A stretch of 64,000 nucleotides of DNA from Xanthomonas nasturtii (lineage in GTDB: Bacteria; Pseudomonadota; Gammaproteobacteria; Xanthomonadales; Xanthomonadaceae): positions 62,001 to 126,000 of the forward strand of contig NZ_LYMI01000004.1 of assembly GCF_001660815.1 (NCBI RefSeq), read 5' to 3'. The translations under genes were made by a program, and so were the position numbers. Of this stretch, positions 46,637 through 58,024 are shown one piece after another. Below the pieces are notes generated by a model. The model was given only the letters and a program-made list of their open reading frames with translations. It was not told where the DNA came from and ran no database searches. Numbering within the stretch: position 1 is the stretch's first letter; each line of letters opens with the position of its first letter.

Positions 46637-47640
46637 CGCCACCTCCGCGGCAGCACATAGGCCAGCAACGCAATCGCGATTGCCGCGCCCAAGGGCCAGT
46701 AATAACGCTCCACGCGCGGTTGCACCGACGGGCCAAGCCCCTTGACCGGTTCCAGCCGATCCAGCTCGGCATAGATGCCGGCCAGTTCTTCGGTATCGCG
46801 GGCGCGGAAGAAGCGCCCACCGGTCTGCTGGGCAATCTTGCGCAGCCCGTCTTCATCGATATCGTCGTTGCCACCGGCCGGAATCGGCACGCCGAACAAG
46901 GAATAGCCGCCGCTGCCGCCGAACGCGATGGTATGCACGCGCACGCCTTCGGCCTTGGCGAGTTCGGCGGCTTTCAACGGATTGAGCACGCCGGCAGTGT
47001 TGACGCCATCGGTGAGCAACACCACCACGCGTTGGCCCTGCTTTTGTTCGCGCAGACGCTTGACCGACAATGCGATCGCATCGCCAATCGCGGTTTCGCG
47101 CCCGGCCAGGCCCACCACGCTATCGGCCAGTTGATCGCGCACGGAGGTCAGATCGGCGGTCAATGGTGTCAGCGCGTAGGCGCGTTGACCGAACACCAGC
47201 AGGCCGACGCGATCGCCATCGCGCCGATCCAGGAAATCCGACAGCACTGCTTTGGCAGCGGTCAGTCGATCCACCACCTTGCCGCCGAGCACCATGTCCG
47301 GCTCGCTCATGCTCCCCGAAAGATCCACCGCCAGCATCATCTGGCGCGCCTCGCGCGGTGGCTGGATCACCTCGCCCAGCTGCTGCGGGCGTGCAAGCGC
47401 CGCACACAACAGGAACCAGCCCAGCCACGCCAGCCACCGCGGCATCCGCAGCGCCGGCATGCTTTTCGCTTGCGCCACCGCCTGCAGCTGCTCCGCATAC
47501 GGCACGCGTAGCGCGGCCGCATTGGCACGAGGTTGCGGCCAAAACCACATCAGCAACGGCAACGGCATCAACCACCACGCCCACGGCCAGGCGCAGTGGG
47601 CCAGCGCGTCCTGCCATTGCGACCATTGCAGCCAGTTCAT
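46633..47640 (-). CDS. BatA-like von Willebrand A domain membrane protein
   Basis: A 335-residue protein: an N-terminal hydrophobic region (WWLMPLPLLMWFWPQP), a second helix (WLAWLGWFLLCAALARP), a VWA domain with an intact MIDAS DLSGSMSE in MMLAVDLSGSMSEPDMV and the Thr in VVLLTDGVNTAGV, and a C-terminal helix (YYWPLGAAIAIALLAYVLP). This is the Aerotolerance/BatA arrangement. It overlaps the DUF4381 gene upstream and the BatB/C gene downstream (ATGA both times), so the operon is strongly coupled. Metal-dependent protein binding via the MIDAS is expected. Confidence 0.92.
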   Translation of the reverse strand: MNWLQWSQWQDALAHCAWPWAWWLMPLPLLMWFWPQPRANAAALRVPYAEQLQAVAQAKSMPALRMPRWLAWLGWFLLCAALARPQQLGEVIQPPREARQMMLAVDLSGSMSEPDMVLGGKVVDRLTAAKAVLSDFLDRRDGDRVGLLVFGQRAYALTPLTADLTSVRDQLADSVVGLAGRETAIGDAIALSVKRLREQKQGQRVVVLLTDGVNTAGVLNPLKAAELAKAEGVRVHTIAFGGSGGYSLFGVPIPAGGNDDIDEDGLRKIAQQTGGRFFRARDTEELAGIYAELDRLEPVKGLGPSVQPRVERYYWPLGAAIAIALLAYVLPRRWR

Positions 47641-48098
47641 CGCCGGCCCCGCATCAGCGCTACGAAGCGCTGCCGCGCCAGCGCTTCCACCGCAGGCAGA
47701 TCGCTCACTGCAGGGGTGCGTTGAAAGCCGCCTTCCAGCACGGCACGGCCAGGGCCCTGCGAAAACAGCTGGTCCTTGCTCTTGCGGCCATCCAGAAACT
47801 GCAACCAGGCATCGCCCTGCAAACGGTCGGCCTGTGGATCGACGCGGCGCGCCGCACGCCGCAGCAGCATCGACACCGCCGCAAGACGCTGCGCGGGCGT
47901 GGCGGCACTTTGCAATTGCGCATCGAAGGCAGCCAGCCAACGGTGCTGCCGCTGACGGCGTCGCCACCACCAGACCCACGCGCTGCCCAGCACCAGCACA
48001 ATGACCGCGATCACCAGCCACCAGCCAGGCGCCAGCGGCCACCACGACGGCGACGACGGCAGATGGACATCACGCAGCGGCAGCGATTGCGGCGTCAT
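47637..48098 (-). CDS. DUF4381-family small membrane protein
   Basis: A 153-residue protein: MTPQSLPLRDVHLPSSPSWW, one membrane helix (LAPGWWLVIAVIVLVLGSAW), a basic stretch (WWRRRQRQHR) and a cytoplasmic helical domain (AAVSMLLRRAARRVDPQADR). This matches DUF4381, which is regularly encoded between DUF58 and BatA genes. The function is unknown, though the context implies a structural partner in the MoxR-Bat complex. It overlaps BatA (ATGA) and starts 2 bases after the DUF58 stop. Confidence 0.85.
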   Translation of the reverse strand: MTPQSLPLRDVHLPSSPSWWPLAPGWWLVIAVIVLVLGSAWVWWWRRRQRQHRWLAAFDAQLQSAATPAQRLAAVSMLLRRAARRVDPQADRLQGDAWLQFLDGRKSKDQLFSQGPGRAVLEGGFQRTPAVSDLPAVEALARQRFVALMRGRR

Positions 48099-48100
48099 CG

Positions 48101-49063
48101 TCAGCGCCTCTGCACGACGGGGCTGCCGCCCAACCAGGCATCGCTGGCATCGTCGGTCGACAATCGGTGCAAACGCACGCCACGCGCCTGCAGCAGCGTG
48201 CTCAGCCGCTCCAGCGGCGCGACGAATTCGGCATGCCAGCGCGCGCGTCCGGCCTGGCTGGAGAGATCGATGGCGACCCGCTCGCCGCGCACATCGAAGG
48301 TCAGTGCACGCGCAGGCGGGGCCAGCTCCAGTGGATCCACCAGCACGATCACCACCACCTCGTGATGCAAGGCCAGCCCCGACCAGCGCGTGGCAGAAAT
48401 TCCATCGGCACTGCGCGCATCGGCCAGCACGGTCAGTCGTGCGCCGGGGCGCAACAGGCGCGCTGCATGATCCAGCGCCACATCCAACCCGGCATCGCCG
48501 GAGGGCGGTTGCGCGTACCAACGCGCAAATGCATCCAGCACCGGCAACACGCCACGCTGGCCGGAACGCGGCGCAATCGGCGCCTCGCTGGCGGTGCCGC
48601 GCAATGCCGCAATCCGGTCGCCCTGGCGCTGCGCCAGCCATGCCGCCACTGCGCCGACGCGCGCCGCCTGTACCGACTTGTAGCGCACCCGCGTGCCGAA
48701 GAAGAGCGCAGGCGAGGTGTCGGCCACGATCAGACTCAAGCGCTCGCGCTCGGCCTGAAACAACTTTGTGTGCGCACGTCCGGTACGTGCAGTCACGCGC
48801 CAGTCGATATGCCGTGCATCGTCGCCGGCCACGTACTCACGCGACTCGGCGTATTCCATGCCGCGCCCGCGCGTGGCCGCAGGCACCGGCCCCACCAACC
48901 CATGCCGACCGCGCCCGGGTTGGCCGCGATGAGCCGCGGTGCCGCGCAACGCAATCAACTCTGCAAGCGTCGGGCGCAGACCATCGCCGGCAACAGGCGA
49001 CGGCGTGGTGGAAGGGGGCGAGAACGGCATCGAAGACATCGGTGTCTGGCGGGAGGGCGGCAT
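48101..49063 (-). CDS. DUF58-domain protein
   Basis: A 320-residue cytoplasmic protein with the DUF58 signature GRGMEYAESREYVAGDDARH followed by IDWRVTARTGRAHTKLFQAE, and a VWA-like fold behind it (LSLIVADTSPALFFG, LTVLADARSADGISA, VVVIVLVDPLE). The N-terminal 30 residues are Pro/Ser-rich, so a later ATG (49037-49039 or 49028-49030) is possible. DUF58 proteins accompany MoxR ATPases and probably serve as their adaptors or substrates. It starts 20 bases after the moxR stop. Confidence 0.9.
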   Translation of the reverse strand: MPPSRQTPMSSMPFSPPSTTPSPVAGDGLRPTLAELIALRGTAAHRGQPGRGRHGLVGPVPAATRGRGMEYAESREYVAGDDARHIDWRVTARTGRAHTKLFQAERERLSLIVADTSPALFFGTRVRYKSVQAARVGAVAAWLAQRQGDRIAALRGTASEAPIAPRSGQRGVLPVLDAFARWYAQPPSGDAGLDVALDHAARLLRPGARLTVLADARSADGISATRWSGLALHHEVVVIVLVDPLELAPPARALTFDVRGERVAIDLSSQAGRARWHAEFVAPLERLSTLLQARGVRLHRLSTDDASDAWLGGSPVVQRR

Positions 49064-49083
49064 ACCTCAGCGACGCTACCCGA

Positions 49084-50103
49084 TCAGGGCAGCGGAATCT
49101 TTTCGAGCAATGCAGCAACCAGGCGTTCGCCATCCCAGCCTTCGGCCGTGGCCTCGTAGCTGGGCAGCACGCGGTGCCGCAGCACGTCCGGGGCAATGGC
49201 GCGAATATCGTCCGGGGTCACGTAGTCGCGCCCGGCAAGCCACGCACGCGCACGCGCACAACGCTCCAGCGCGATCGAACCGCGCGGGCTTGCGCCCCAG
49301 GCAATCCGCCGCGCCAAGGCGGGGTCGTAACGCTGGGCGTCGCGCGAGGCGAGCACGATTTCGATCAGATAGCGTTCCAGCTGCGGCGCCAGATGCACGT
49401 CCAGCACCACGCGCCGTGCGGCAAAGACATCTTCCAGCGGAATCTTGTCGGGCACGGTCTCGTGCTTTTCCAGCGTGTCGCGGGCAGCCTCACGTGCCAG
49501 ACGCAGGATTTCCGCCTCGGCGTCGGCCTGCGGATAGCCGATGCGCACATGCATCAGAAAGCGATCCAGCTGCGCTTCGGGCAACGGGAACGTACCCTCC
49601 TGCTCGATCGGGTTCTGCGTTGCCATCACCAGGAACAACTGCGGCAGCGCATAGGTATGACGACCCACAGTCACTTGCCGTTCGCCCATCGCTTCCAGCA
49701 ACGCCGACTGCACCTTGGCCGGTGCGCGATTGATCTCGTCGGCCAGCAGAATCGGGTGGAAGATCGGCCCGGGCATGAACTCGAAACGGCTGTCCTGCGG
49801 CCGCCAAATCTCGGTACCGGTCAAGTCGGCCGGCAACAGATCCGGGGTGAACTGCACCCGCGCGAAATCTGCTTCCAGCCGCGAGGCCAGCGCGCGGATC
49901 GCGGTGGTCTTGGCCAAGCCCGGCGCGCCCTCCACCAGCAGATGACCATCGGCCAGCAAGGCGATCAGCAGCCGTTCGACTAATGCCGACTGCCCAACGA
50001 TGCGCTGCGCCAGCGACTCGCGCAGCGAGGTGAATTGACGATGCAGCCGGTCCTCGGCGGGCGCGGCAACGGCTTCGGGGGGTAGCAGTGGCGGTGCGTT
50101 CAT
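49084..50103 (-). CDS. MoxR-family AAA+ ATPase
   Basis: A 339-residue AAA+ ATPase of the MoxR subgroup: IVGQSALVERLLIALLADGH, Walker A VEGAPGLAKTTAIRALA, Walker B PILLADEINRAPAKVQSALL, sensor 1 FLVMATQNPIEQEGTFPLPE and AQLDRFLMHVRIGYP, and a lid domain with DDIRAIAPDVLRHR. MoxR proteins act as chaperone-like remodelers, often for VWA-domain partners such as the BatA/BatB proteins encoded downstream. It is the first gene of the operon moxR-DUF58-DUF4381-batA-batB/C-batD. Confidence 0.95.
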   Translation of the reverse strand: MNAPPLLPPEAVAAPAEDRLHRQFTSLRESLAQRIVGQSALVERLLIALLADGHLLVEGAPGLAKTTAIRALASRLEADFARVQFTPDLLPADLTGTEIWRPQDSRFEFMPGPIFHPILLADEINRAPAKVQSALLEAMGERQVTVGRHTYALPQLFLVMATQNPIEQEGTFPLPEAQLDRFLMHVRIGYPQADAEAEILRLAREAARDTLEKHETVPDKIPLEDVFAARRVVLDVHLAPQLERYLIEIVLASRDAQRYDPALARRIAWGASPRGSIALERCARARAWLAGRDYVTPDDIRAIAPDVLRHRVLPSYEATAEGWDGERLVAALLEKIPLP

Positions 50104-50330
50104 AGGTCCAGTGTGACCGATCCGGACGCGATTGGTTCACTTGGCGATGGCTAGAGGTTCAGTGAGTGACCGGGTTCATGCTCCACTCTGCCAGCCTCAC
50201 ACCAACAACGATTCGGTTCGATGGACAGCGCAGGCAGACATCTTCGAAGAAGGCGAGGCGAGTATGTCACCTGACACACACGAGGTTTGAAAGCGCCCCT
50301 AGAAGCGCGCCGCCTACATTGCTCCTTAAA

Positions 50331-50361
50331 AGAAGAAGGCCGCTGTCGCGGCCTCTTCTTC
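50331..50361 (-). terminator. Rho-independent terminator of pilQ
   Basis: agaagaaggccgc pairs with gcggcctcttcttc around a tgtc loop, with one unpaired base. On the minus strand it is followed by CTTTTAAGG, giving a short U-run just past pilQ. Confidence 0.75.
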
Positions 50362-50372
50362 AAACGTCGCGC

Positions 50373-52316
50373 TTACCGCGCTGCGCTCGCCACCCGCAAC
50401 ACTTTCGGGGTAACGAAGACCAACAATTCAGCCTTTTCCTTACTGCGCCCACGCTTCTTGAACAGATTACCCAAGAACGGGATGTCGCCCAGGAACGGTA
50501 CCTTCGACACGCTCTCACGGTCCGTGAATTCGTAAACGCCGCCGATCACGACGGTCTCCCCATCACCCACCAACACTGCCGTATTGACTTCCCGACGGTT
50601 GATTTCCGGCACGGTGCCGTACTGCGGCAGGTCGATAAACCGCGCGACCTCATCCTTTTTAACATTCATGTTAAGAAAGACGCGATTGTCGTTCGTAATC
50701 GTCGGCGTGACCTTCAGTTCAAGCAGAACTTCCTTGAATTGCACATTAGCTTGCGAACCGCCGCCTGCAACGCCCGCGCCGCTGATCGTCACATAGCCGA
50801 TTTCACGTCCCTGCTTGATCACACCCTCACGTTGGTTGGCGGTCACGATGCGTGGGTTGGAAACGACTTCGCCGCGACCTTCTTCCTGCATCGCCGACAG
50901 CTCGATATCCAGGTTGAAGTGGGAACCCAATAGGGTGTATGCAAGACCTGCTGCACCACTGTTCGTGAAGCCGCCCGCTCCAAGATCGACGTTCAGCCCG
51001 GACGGAAACAGATGCGCCGGCAACGTAGTTTGTGTGCCGCCATTAGCGCGCTCCAGGCCGGCTTGCGCAGAAGTATTGAGGTAGTTGACGTTACTTTCTA
51101 GCGAACCGCTCAAAATCCCTCGACCAGTCGCACCGGTGATACCAAACCGCGCACCCAGATCCCGCGCAAACGTGTCGGTGGCAATCACGATCCGGCTCTC
51201 GATCAGCACCTGATCCACCGGGCGATCGATATGCGAGATCAGCTCGCGCATCTGCGCGACCTTCTTGGGAATATCGCTGATCATCAAAGTGTTGGTGCGT
51301 TCATCAGCAACCAAACGTCCGCGTGGTGACAAAAAGCCATTATCTTGCTGACCGGCACCACCTTGTCCGCCCTGACCGCCACCACCACCACCGCCGATCC
51401 CCTTGGCCTCGGTCAGCGCTTTAAAGATCACCGCCGCATTGTGGTAATTGATCTGCACGTAATCGGTGATCAGATCTTCGCGATTCTCGATCGCGATACG
51501 CGCGTCTTCTTTATCCTGCTCGAACTTGGCCAGCTCCGGTTGCGGGGCGACCCACACCACGCCGCCGTCGCGGCGCTTGTCCAGACCCTTGGCACGCAGC
51601 ACGATGTCCAGCGCCTGGTCCCACGGCACATTCATCAGGCGCAGCGTGACGTTGCCCTGCACGGTGTCGGAGGCGACGATGTTGAGGTTGGATTCCTCGG
51701 CGATCAGCTGCAGCACGGTGCGCACCGGCACGTCCTGGAAGTTGAACGTCACCGGGCGGCCGGCGTAGCCGCGCGCCGCAATCTGCGCGGCGGCCTGCGT
51801 GACCGCTGCAGCACTCACGCCGCCAACGGCCGGCTGGCCCTTGCGCGGGGTGATTTCCACCACGTATTCGTTGCCGGTCTGGTAGGCCAGCGAGTCGAAG
51901 GCGCCCTTGGTCGACAGCACCAGCTGCGAACCGGAGCCGGACGGCTTCACTTCCACGCGCTGCACCGGCGTTGCGAAATCGGTGACATTGAGCGGGCGTT
52001 GCAGCTCGGCCGGCAGCCTGGCGTTGCTGATGTCCACCACCACGTTGTCGCCCTGCGTGCGCAGGTCCGGGCTCGCGCCCTGGCCGTCGAACTGCAGGAT
52101 CAGACGGCCAGCGCCGTCTTGGCCGCGTTTGAAATCGATCTTGGACACCGCCAGGCTCGCCGGAGCGACCTTGGCCGGGTCCTGCGCAGGCTGAGTCAGC
52201 GCCGCCGCAGCGAACGCGCCGCCGCTCGCCAGGGCCAGCGCGAACCCCAACGCGCAGGCCTGGAAGATCGCGTGGCGTCGAACCGGACGCAGCCGCTGGG
52301 CATTGGAAAACGTCAT
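50373..52316 (-). CDS. pilQ: Type IV pilus secretin PilQ
   Basis: A 647-residue protein with a signal peptide (CALGFALALASGGAFAAAAL), one AMIN domain (about residues 50-160, KIDFKRGQDGAGRLILQFDG) and an STN/N0 domain (VTFNFQDVPVRTVLQLIAEE, ALDIVLRAKGLDKRRDG). An N1 domain (LITDYVQINYHNAAVIFKAL) with a Gly/Gln-rich loop is followed by the secretin core (EVVSNPRIVTANQREGVIKQ, VAFIDLPQYG-like region, TAVLVGDGETVVIGGVYEFT). It forms the outer-membrane pore for pili. AGGGG precedes the ATG at 52316. It is the last gene of pilMNOPQ. Only one AMIN domain is seen, whereas several relatives carry two. Confidence 0.97.
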   Translation of the reverse strand: MTFSNAQRLRPVRRHAIFQACALGFALALASGGAFAAAALTQPAQDPAKVAPASLAVSKIDFKRGQDGAGRLILQFDGQGASPDLRTQGDNVVVDISNARLPAELQRPLNVTDFATPVQRVEVKPSGSGSQLVLSTKGAFDSLAYQTGNEYVVEITPRKGQPAVGGVSAAAVTQAAAQIAARGYAGRPVTFNFQDVPVRTVLQLIAEESNLNIVASDTVQGNVTLRLMNVPWDQALDIVLRAKGLDKRRDGGVVWVAPQPELAKFEQDKEDARIAIENREDLITDYVQINYHNAAVIFKALTEAKGIGGGGGGGQGGQGGAGQQDNGFLSPRGRLVADERTNTLMISDIPKKVAQMRELISHIDRPVDQVLIESRIVIATDTFARDLGARFGITGATGRGILSGSLESNVNYLNTSAQAGLERANGGTQTTLPAHLFPSGLNVDLGAGGFTNSGAAGLAYTLLGSHFNLDIELSAMQEEGRGEVVSNPRIVTANQREGVIKQGREIGYVTISGAGVAGGGSQANVQFKEVLLELKVTPTITNDNRVFLNMNVKKDEVARFIDLPQYGTVPEINRREVNTAVLVGDGETVVIGGVYEFTDRESVSKVPFLGDIPFLGNLFKKRGRSKEKAELLVFVTPKVLRVASAAR

Positions 52317-52335
52317 CGTGCTATCCCCTATCACT

Positions 52336-52869
52336 TTATTGATCATCCAATGCGAGTGCTGCCGGCCGTTCAAGCCATCCACCCGCACCGTCCGGCACAA
52401 GTTCAATCAGCTCGATGCGGTCTTCGTAGACCCCGGTCACCCGGCCATCGCTCTGTCCCAGATACACACCCGGCCGCACCCGGTAGGTCACCTTGTCAGG
52501 CGCCATCACCAGCGCGATCAGGCCCGAGCCGCCGCCAATGGTCCCCACCATGTCGAGCGCGTCGAGCGGAAAGGCTTCCAACGGTTCCTTGCGCCGGTTC
52601 GGATCCGGACGTGTGCCATTGCCACCTTCGGCAGTGACCCAGGCATCGCTGAACGGGTCGCGCATCACCTGCGCGGCATATTCGAACGTCTCGAACTGCT
52701 GCATCACCGGCAACGGCTCCAGCGGCGGCGCAGGACGCGCGCGCACCTCGGCCACCCAGGCTTCCAGATTCGGCGCATCGCCCGGGGTGCTGGTCACACC
52801 GCGCGTGCACGCCGGCAATACTGCAATTAGCGCCACGCAGGACAGGATCTTGAGCAGTTTCATGGTCAT
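52336..52869 (-). CDS. pilP: Type IV pilus assembly lipoprotein PilP
   Basis: A 177-residue lipoprotein: KILSCVALIAVLPACTRG carries the lipobox. An extended segment follows (PLPVMQQFETFEYAAQVMRD with PFSD), then the C-terminal HR-type beta domain (LDMVGTIGGGSGLIALVMAP, YRVRPGVYLGQSDGRVTGVY). PilP links the inner-membrane PilMNO complex to the PilQ secretin. The ATG overlaps the pilO stop (ATGA), and a second ATG two codons later is possible. Confidence 0.95.
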   Translation of the reverse strand: MTMKLLKILSCVALIAVLPACTRGVTSTPGDAPNLEAWVAEVRARPAPPLEPLPVMQQFETFEYAAQVMRDPFSDAWVTAEGGNGTRPDPNRRKEPLEAFPLDALDMVGTIGGGSGLIALVMAPDKVTYRVRPGVYLGQSDGRVTGVYEDRIELIELVPDGAGGWLERPAALALDDQ

Positions 52870-53531
52870 TGGCCGCCCTTCTTCGCAGCGTCGGCCGCAG
52901 CCTTCTCCTGCTCGGCCATTTCCTCATCGTCCAGATAACGATAGGTCTTGACCGTGCCGGACAGCTCCAGCGCACCGCGCGGGGTGATGCCGGCCTTGGG
53001 ATCCTTGGGCTTGAGGTTGATGTCGTGCATGGTCAGGATCACCACGCGCGGCAGCGATGCCACACCGCTGACGAAGGCGCCGAACTGGTGGTAGCTGCCC
53101 ACCATGCGCAGGGCGATCGGCTTCTCGGCGTAGAACTCCTTGGGCGATTCCGGTCCCGGCTGGAACAGCTCGTTGGACAGGCCGCTGGACAGCGCGGTCT
53201 GCGAGATGTCGATGATCAGATCCGGCATTTCGGTCTTGCTGGGCAGCTGACGCAACATCTGCTGCAGCACCTGTTCCATCTGCGCGAGCTGCTGCTTGAG
53301 CGGCTCCAGATTCACCGCGCGCCCCTGCTGGGTCTCGAACTCGGTGCGCAGCTGCGTTTCGGTGCCTTCCAGGCCTTCGAGTTCATCGCGCTTGCCGCTG
53401 ATCAACAGGAACCAGGCCAGCACCAGAATGAACAGACCAACCACCACGCAGAACACGATGCGTGCCTGCTGCGGCCAGCCGCCGATGTTGTTGAAATCCA
53501 GATCGCTGAGCTTGAAGGATTTCTTGCTCAT
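52866..53531 (-). CDS. pilO: Type IV pilus inner-membrane protein PilO
   Basis: A 221-residue protein: a short cytoplasmic start (MSKKSFKLSDLDFNNIGGWP), one membrane helix (IVFCVVVGLFILVLAWFLLI), a periplasmic coiled coil (LEGTETQLRTEFETQQGRAV, LEPLKQQLAQMEQVLQQML) and a ferredoxin-like domain (PIALRMVGSYHQFGAFVSGV). It pairs with PilN in the alignment complex. It overlaps pilN and pilP by 4 bases each. Confidence 0.96.
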   Translation of the reverse strand: MSKKSFKLSDLDFNNIGGWPQQARIVFCVVVGLFILVLAWFLLISGKRDELEGLEGTETQLRTEFETQQGRAVNLEPLKQQLAQMEQVLQQMLRQLPSKTEMPDLIIDISQTALSSGLSNELFQPGPESPKEFYAEKPIALRMVGSYHQFGAFVSGVASLPRVVILTMHDINLKPKDPKAGITPRGALELSGTVKTYRYLDDEEMAEQEKAAADAAKKGGQ

Positions 53532-54291
53532 GACGCTGCCCCCTGCTGCGGCCGATTGGCGGGCGCCGGCGCTGGCTGCGGTGCTGCCGCAGGTGCGCTC
53601 GGCGGCGTTGCAGGCGCAGCAGGCGTGGTAGCAGCCGGCGTTGCGCCCGGTGCAGCGGCACCCGGCGCAGCCGGATCCACCACCGCGGGCGCGGTGCCGT
53701 TCTTGTCGGCCTCGTTCGGATTGGCCAGCTTGACCTTCAGCGTGAATACGTATGGCAGCGTCTTGGTGTCCATCGACGAGGTGGCAGGCTGCCCGGCCTT
53801 GTCCTGGCTCTTGGCCTCGATGATCGACAGGTCCGGATTGGTCATCCAGCCCGAGCCTTCCAGGTTGCGCATGTAGGCACTGACGCGCGCATTGGATTGC
53901 GAGCGGCCTTCCAGCGTCAGGATGTCGCCATCCTGCTTGATGTTGGTCAGCGCCACGCCATCGGGAATGGTGCGCACCAGCGAATCGAACAGGTGCACCA
54001 TCTGCGAGCGGTTGGCCTGCAGCTCCTCGATCACCTTCTTGCGCGCAAGCAGGCGATCCTTCTTCTTGTCGAGTTCCTTGATCTCTTCGTTCTGCGCCTT
54101 GACCTTATCGATCTCGGTGGTCAGGAACGCATTGCGCTCGGTCTGGCCGCTGATCTGCCCGTCGTAGTAGAACCAGATCAGCGCCGACAACAGCACGCCA
54201 CCGAGCGCGGCGAAGCCGAGCATCGAATAGAACTCACGCTCGCGCGCCTTCCGGCGCTCGGCGCGCCAGGGCAATAGATTGATTCTTGCCA

Positions 54292-54292
<1 letters not shown>
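53528..54292 (-). CDS. pilN: Type IV pilus inner-membrane protein PilN
   Basis: A 254-residue protein starting MARINLLPWRAERRKARERE, the conserved PilM-binding tail. One membrane helix (FAALGGVLLSALIWFYY), a coiled coil (LTTEIDKVKAQNEEIKELDK) and a ferredoxin-like periplasmic domain (VRTIPDGVALTNIKQDGDIL) follow. The last 60 residues are an unusually long Ala/Pro-rich tail (PAATTPAAPATPPSAPAAAP), probably disordered. It shares one base with the pilM stop. Confidence 0.96.
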
Positions 54293-55427
<1,135 letters not shown>

Positions 55428-55564
55428 GCCCTTCACGCGCCAGGCAATGACCCGGCGACGTGACCCCAGTGCTGTCTTCTGCGATCCCCAGAGTTCGGCC
55501 CCAGCCAAACTCGGCGTCATCTATACTCTGTGACCAAGAAATCTGCAATCGGAATCTCTCTTAC

Positions 55565-57991
55565 ATGCCCCGTATTCGCCGTTGGCTGGGCTGGATCCTG
55601 GCCACGCTCGTTGTGCTCGCACTGCTTGGCGCTATTGCTGCCGGCGGCCTGTATTACGCCATTTCCTCGAAGTTGCCGGACGTGCAGTCGCTCAAGCAGG
55701 TAGAACTGCAGGAGCCGATGTACGTCTATTCCAGCGATGGCCGCCTGATGGCCGTCTATGGCGAGACCCGGCGCTACCCGATCCAGATGAAGGACGTGCC
55801 GCTGCGCCTGAAGCAGGCATTTCTGGCCACCGAGGACGCCCGCTTCTACCAGCACGGGGGCGTGGACTACAAGGGCATCGCCCGTGCGGTGTGGCTGCTG
55901 GCCAGTACCGACGCCAAGCGCGTGCCGGGCGGCTCGACCATCACCCAGCAGGTGGCGCGGCAGTTCTTCCTCAGCTCCGAGTACAGCTACACCCGCAAGC
56001 TCGCCGAGATCCTGCTGGCGCGCAAGATCGAGAGTGAGCTGAGCAAGGACGAGATCTTCGAGCTGTATCTCAACAAGAGCTTCTTCGGTAACCGCGCCTA
56101 CGGCGTCGGTGCCGCCGCCGAGTACTACTACGGCAAGAAGATGAGCGAGTTGAGCCTGGACGAGATGGCCTCGCTGGCCGGCATCCCCAAGTTCCCGTCC
56201 AGCGGCAATCCGATCAGCAACCCCGAGCGCGCACGCGAACGCCGCGACTACTACGTGCTGCAGCGCATGGCCGACCTGGGCTTTGTGACCCAGGCCGAGT
56301 CCGACGACGCCAAGGCGGTGCCGATGCATGCCAAGCCGCACGAGCCGCCGGTCGAGGTGTACGCGCCTTACGTGGCCGAGCTGGTGCGCCAGGAAATGAT
56401 CGCCAAGTATGGCGGCGATGTACTCAACAAGGGCTATCACGTCACCACCACCATCGATGCCACCCTGCAGACCGGCGCCGATGCGGCCGTGGCCGAAGGT
56501 CTGCGCCTGTACGACCACCGCCATGGCTGGCACGGCGTGGAGCAGCATTTCGATGTCGCCGCCGATGCGGATGCGCCGGCACTGGCCAAGCATTTGTCGG
56601 GTGCATTTACCCAGGGCGGCCTGCGTGCGGTGATCGTGGCGCGTACCAATCCCGATGGCGGGGTGACCGTCGTGCAGAGCGACAAGACCGAGCTGACCCT
56701 GCCGGCCAGCGCCAGCCGCTGGACCAACAAGACGCCGGCCAAGTTGCTGACGCGCGGCGACCTGACCCGTATCCGCGCCGGCGAAAAGGAAGGCGAATGG
56801 ATCATCGACCAGCTGCCGCGCGGCCAGGCCGCGCTGGTGTCGCTGGATGCCAACAGCGGTGCGCTGCGTGCGCTGGTCGGCGGTTTCAGCTTTGCCGGCA
56901 ACAAGTTCAATCGCGCCACCCAGGCGCGGCGCCAGCCGGGCTCGAGCTTCAAGCCGTTCGTGTATGCGGCCGCCTTCGAGAAAGGCTTCAACCCGGCCTC
57001 GATCGTGCTGGATGCGCCGGTGGTCTTCCGCGACCGCCGTGGCAAGACCTGGTCGCCGCAGAACGACGGCGGCGGCTTCCGCGGCCCGATGCGCCTGCGC
57101 GAGGCGCTGGTGCAGTCGCGCAACCTGGTGTCGGTGCGCCTGCTGGACGCGATCAGCGTCGATTTTGCACGCAAATACATCAGTCAGTTCGGTTTCCAGG
57201 AAGCCGAGTTGCCGCCCAACCTGTCGATGTCGCTGGGCACCGCCTCACTGACGCCACTGTCGGTGGCGCGTGGCTACGCCGTGTTCGCCAATGGCGGCTC
57301 GCGGGTGGAGACCTGGATCGTGGACGAGGTCAAGGACCGCGACGGCAATGTGGTCTTCAAGGAAGTGCCGGCGGTGGCCTGCCGTACCTGCGCCTTGCAG
57401 GGCGGCAATGTCGCGCCGGTGAGCCAGGTGGTGGATGGCTTCAACTTCGGCGCCCCCGCCCTGCCCAAATCGATCGAACCGACCACCGCGACGCCGGCCA
57501 CGCCGGCGGAGACCGCCCCGGCAGCCACTGCCGAAACCAAGATCGCACCGCGCGCCATCGACGAACGCACCGCCTACCAGCTGGTGTCGATGATGCGCGA
57601 CGTGGTCCAGCGCGGCACCGGTACCGCGGCCAAGGTGCTCGGCCGCGAGGACGTCGGCGGCAAGACCGGCTCCACCAACGACCACCGCGATGCCTGGTTC
57701 TCCGGCTTCGGCGGCCCCTACGCCACTACCGTATGGGTGGGCCGCGACGATTTCCGCTCGCTCGGCTATCGCGAGTACGGCGGCAAGGCGGCGCTGCCGA
57801 TCTGGATCGACTACATGCGCGTGGCGCTCAAGGACAAGCCGATCGCCGCCAACGACCCGCCCGATGGCATGACCCAGGCAACCATCAACGGCGCGGTCGA
57901 ATGGGTCAAGAACGAAGATCTGGACCGCTTGCAGGATTACGACTACGGCCTGCAGGAACAGCAGGACGAAAAGGCCTTCGATATTTTCTGA
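55565..57991 (+). CDS. mrcA: Penicillin-binding protein 1A (class A bifunctional)
   Basis: An 808-residue protein: a cytoplasmic tail ([10 protein letters not shown]), a membrane helix ([20 protein letters not shown]), and the glycosyltransferase domain with [40 protein letters not shown] and [20 protein letters not shown]. An OB-like insertion typical of PBP1A follows. The transpeptidase domain has [20 protein letters not shown] (Ser-x-x-Lys), [12 protein letters not shown] and the KTGS motif in [20 protein letters not shown]. It polymerises and crosslinks peptidoglycan at the periplasmic face. The ATG at 55565 is supported by homology, with a weak GGAA ribosome-binding site. It is divergent from pilM, an arrangement common in gammaproteobacteria. 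Confidence 0.97.
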   Translation: MPRIRRWLGWILATLVVLALLGAIAAGGLYYAISSKLPDVQSLKQVELQEPMYVYSSDGRLMAVYGETRRYPIQMKDVPLRLKQAFLATEDARFYQHGGVDYKGIARAVWLLASTDAKRVPGGSTITQQVARQFFLSSEYSYTRKLAEILLARKIESELSKDEIFELYLNKSFFGNRAYGVGAAAEYYYGKKMSELSLDEMASLAGIPKFPSSGNPISNPERARERRDYYVLQRMADLGFVTQAESDDAKAVPMHAKPHEPPVEVYAPYVAELVRQEMIAKYGGDVLNKGYHVTTTIDATLQTGADAAVAEGLRLYDHRHGWHGVEQHFDVAADADAPALAKHLSGAFTQGGLRAVIVARTNPDGGVTVVQSDKTELTLPASASRWTNKTPAKLLTRGDLTRIRAGEKEGEWIIDQLPRGQAALVSLDANSGALRALVGGFSFAGNKFNRATQARRQPGSSFKPFVYAAAFEKGFNPASIVLDAPVVFRDRRGKTWSPQNDGGGFRGPMRLREALVQSRNLVSVRLLDAISVDFARKYISQFGFQEAELPPNLSMSLGTASLTPLSVARGYAVFANGGSRVETWIVDEVKDRDGNVVFKEVPAVACRTCALQGGNVAPVSQVVDGFNFGAPALPKSIEPTTATPATPAETAPAATAETKIAPRAIDERTAYQLVSMMRDVVQRGTGTAAKVLGREDVGGKTGSTNDHRDAWFSGFGGPYATTVWVGRDDFRSLGYREYGGKAALPIWIDYMRVALKDKPIAANDPPDGMTQATINGAVEWVKNEDLDRLQDYDYGLQEQQDEKAFDIF

Positions 57992-58001
57992 CGGCAGCGA
58001 G

Positions 58002-58024
58002 TCGGGAATCGGAATTGGGGAATC
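58002..58024. repeat. Degenerate GGGAATC heptamer copies
   Basis: Three tandem units (cgggaat, cggaatt, ggggaatc) lie just beyond the mrcA stop. They belong to the same family as the array at 369-412. Confidence 0.65.

Noticed and set aside
42993-46660. Two long plus-strand open frames (745 and 577 codons) opposite the bat genes
   Set aside because: They mirror the BatD and BatB/C coding sequences, have no recognisable domain and lack plausible starts.
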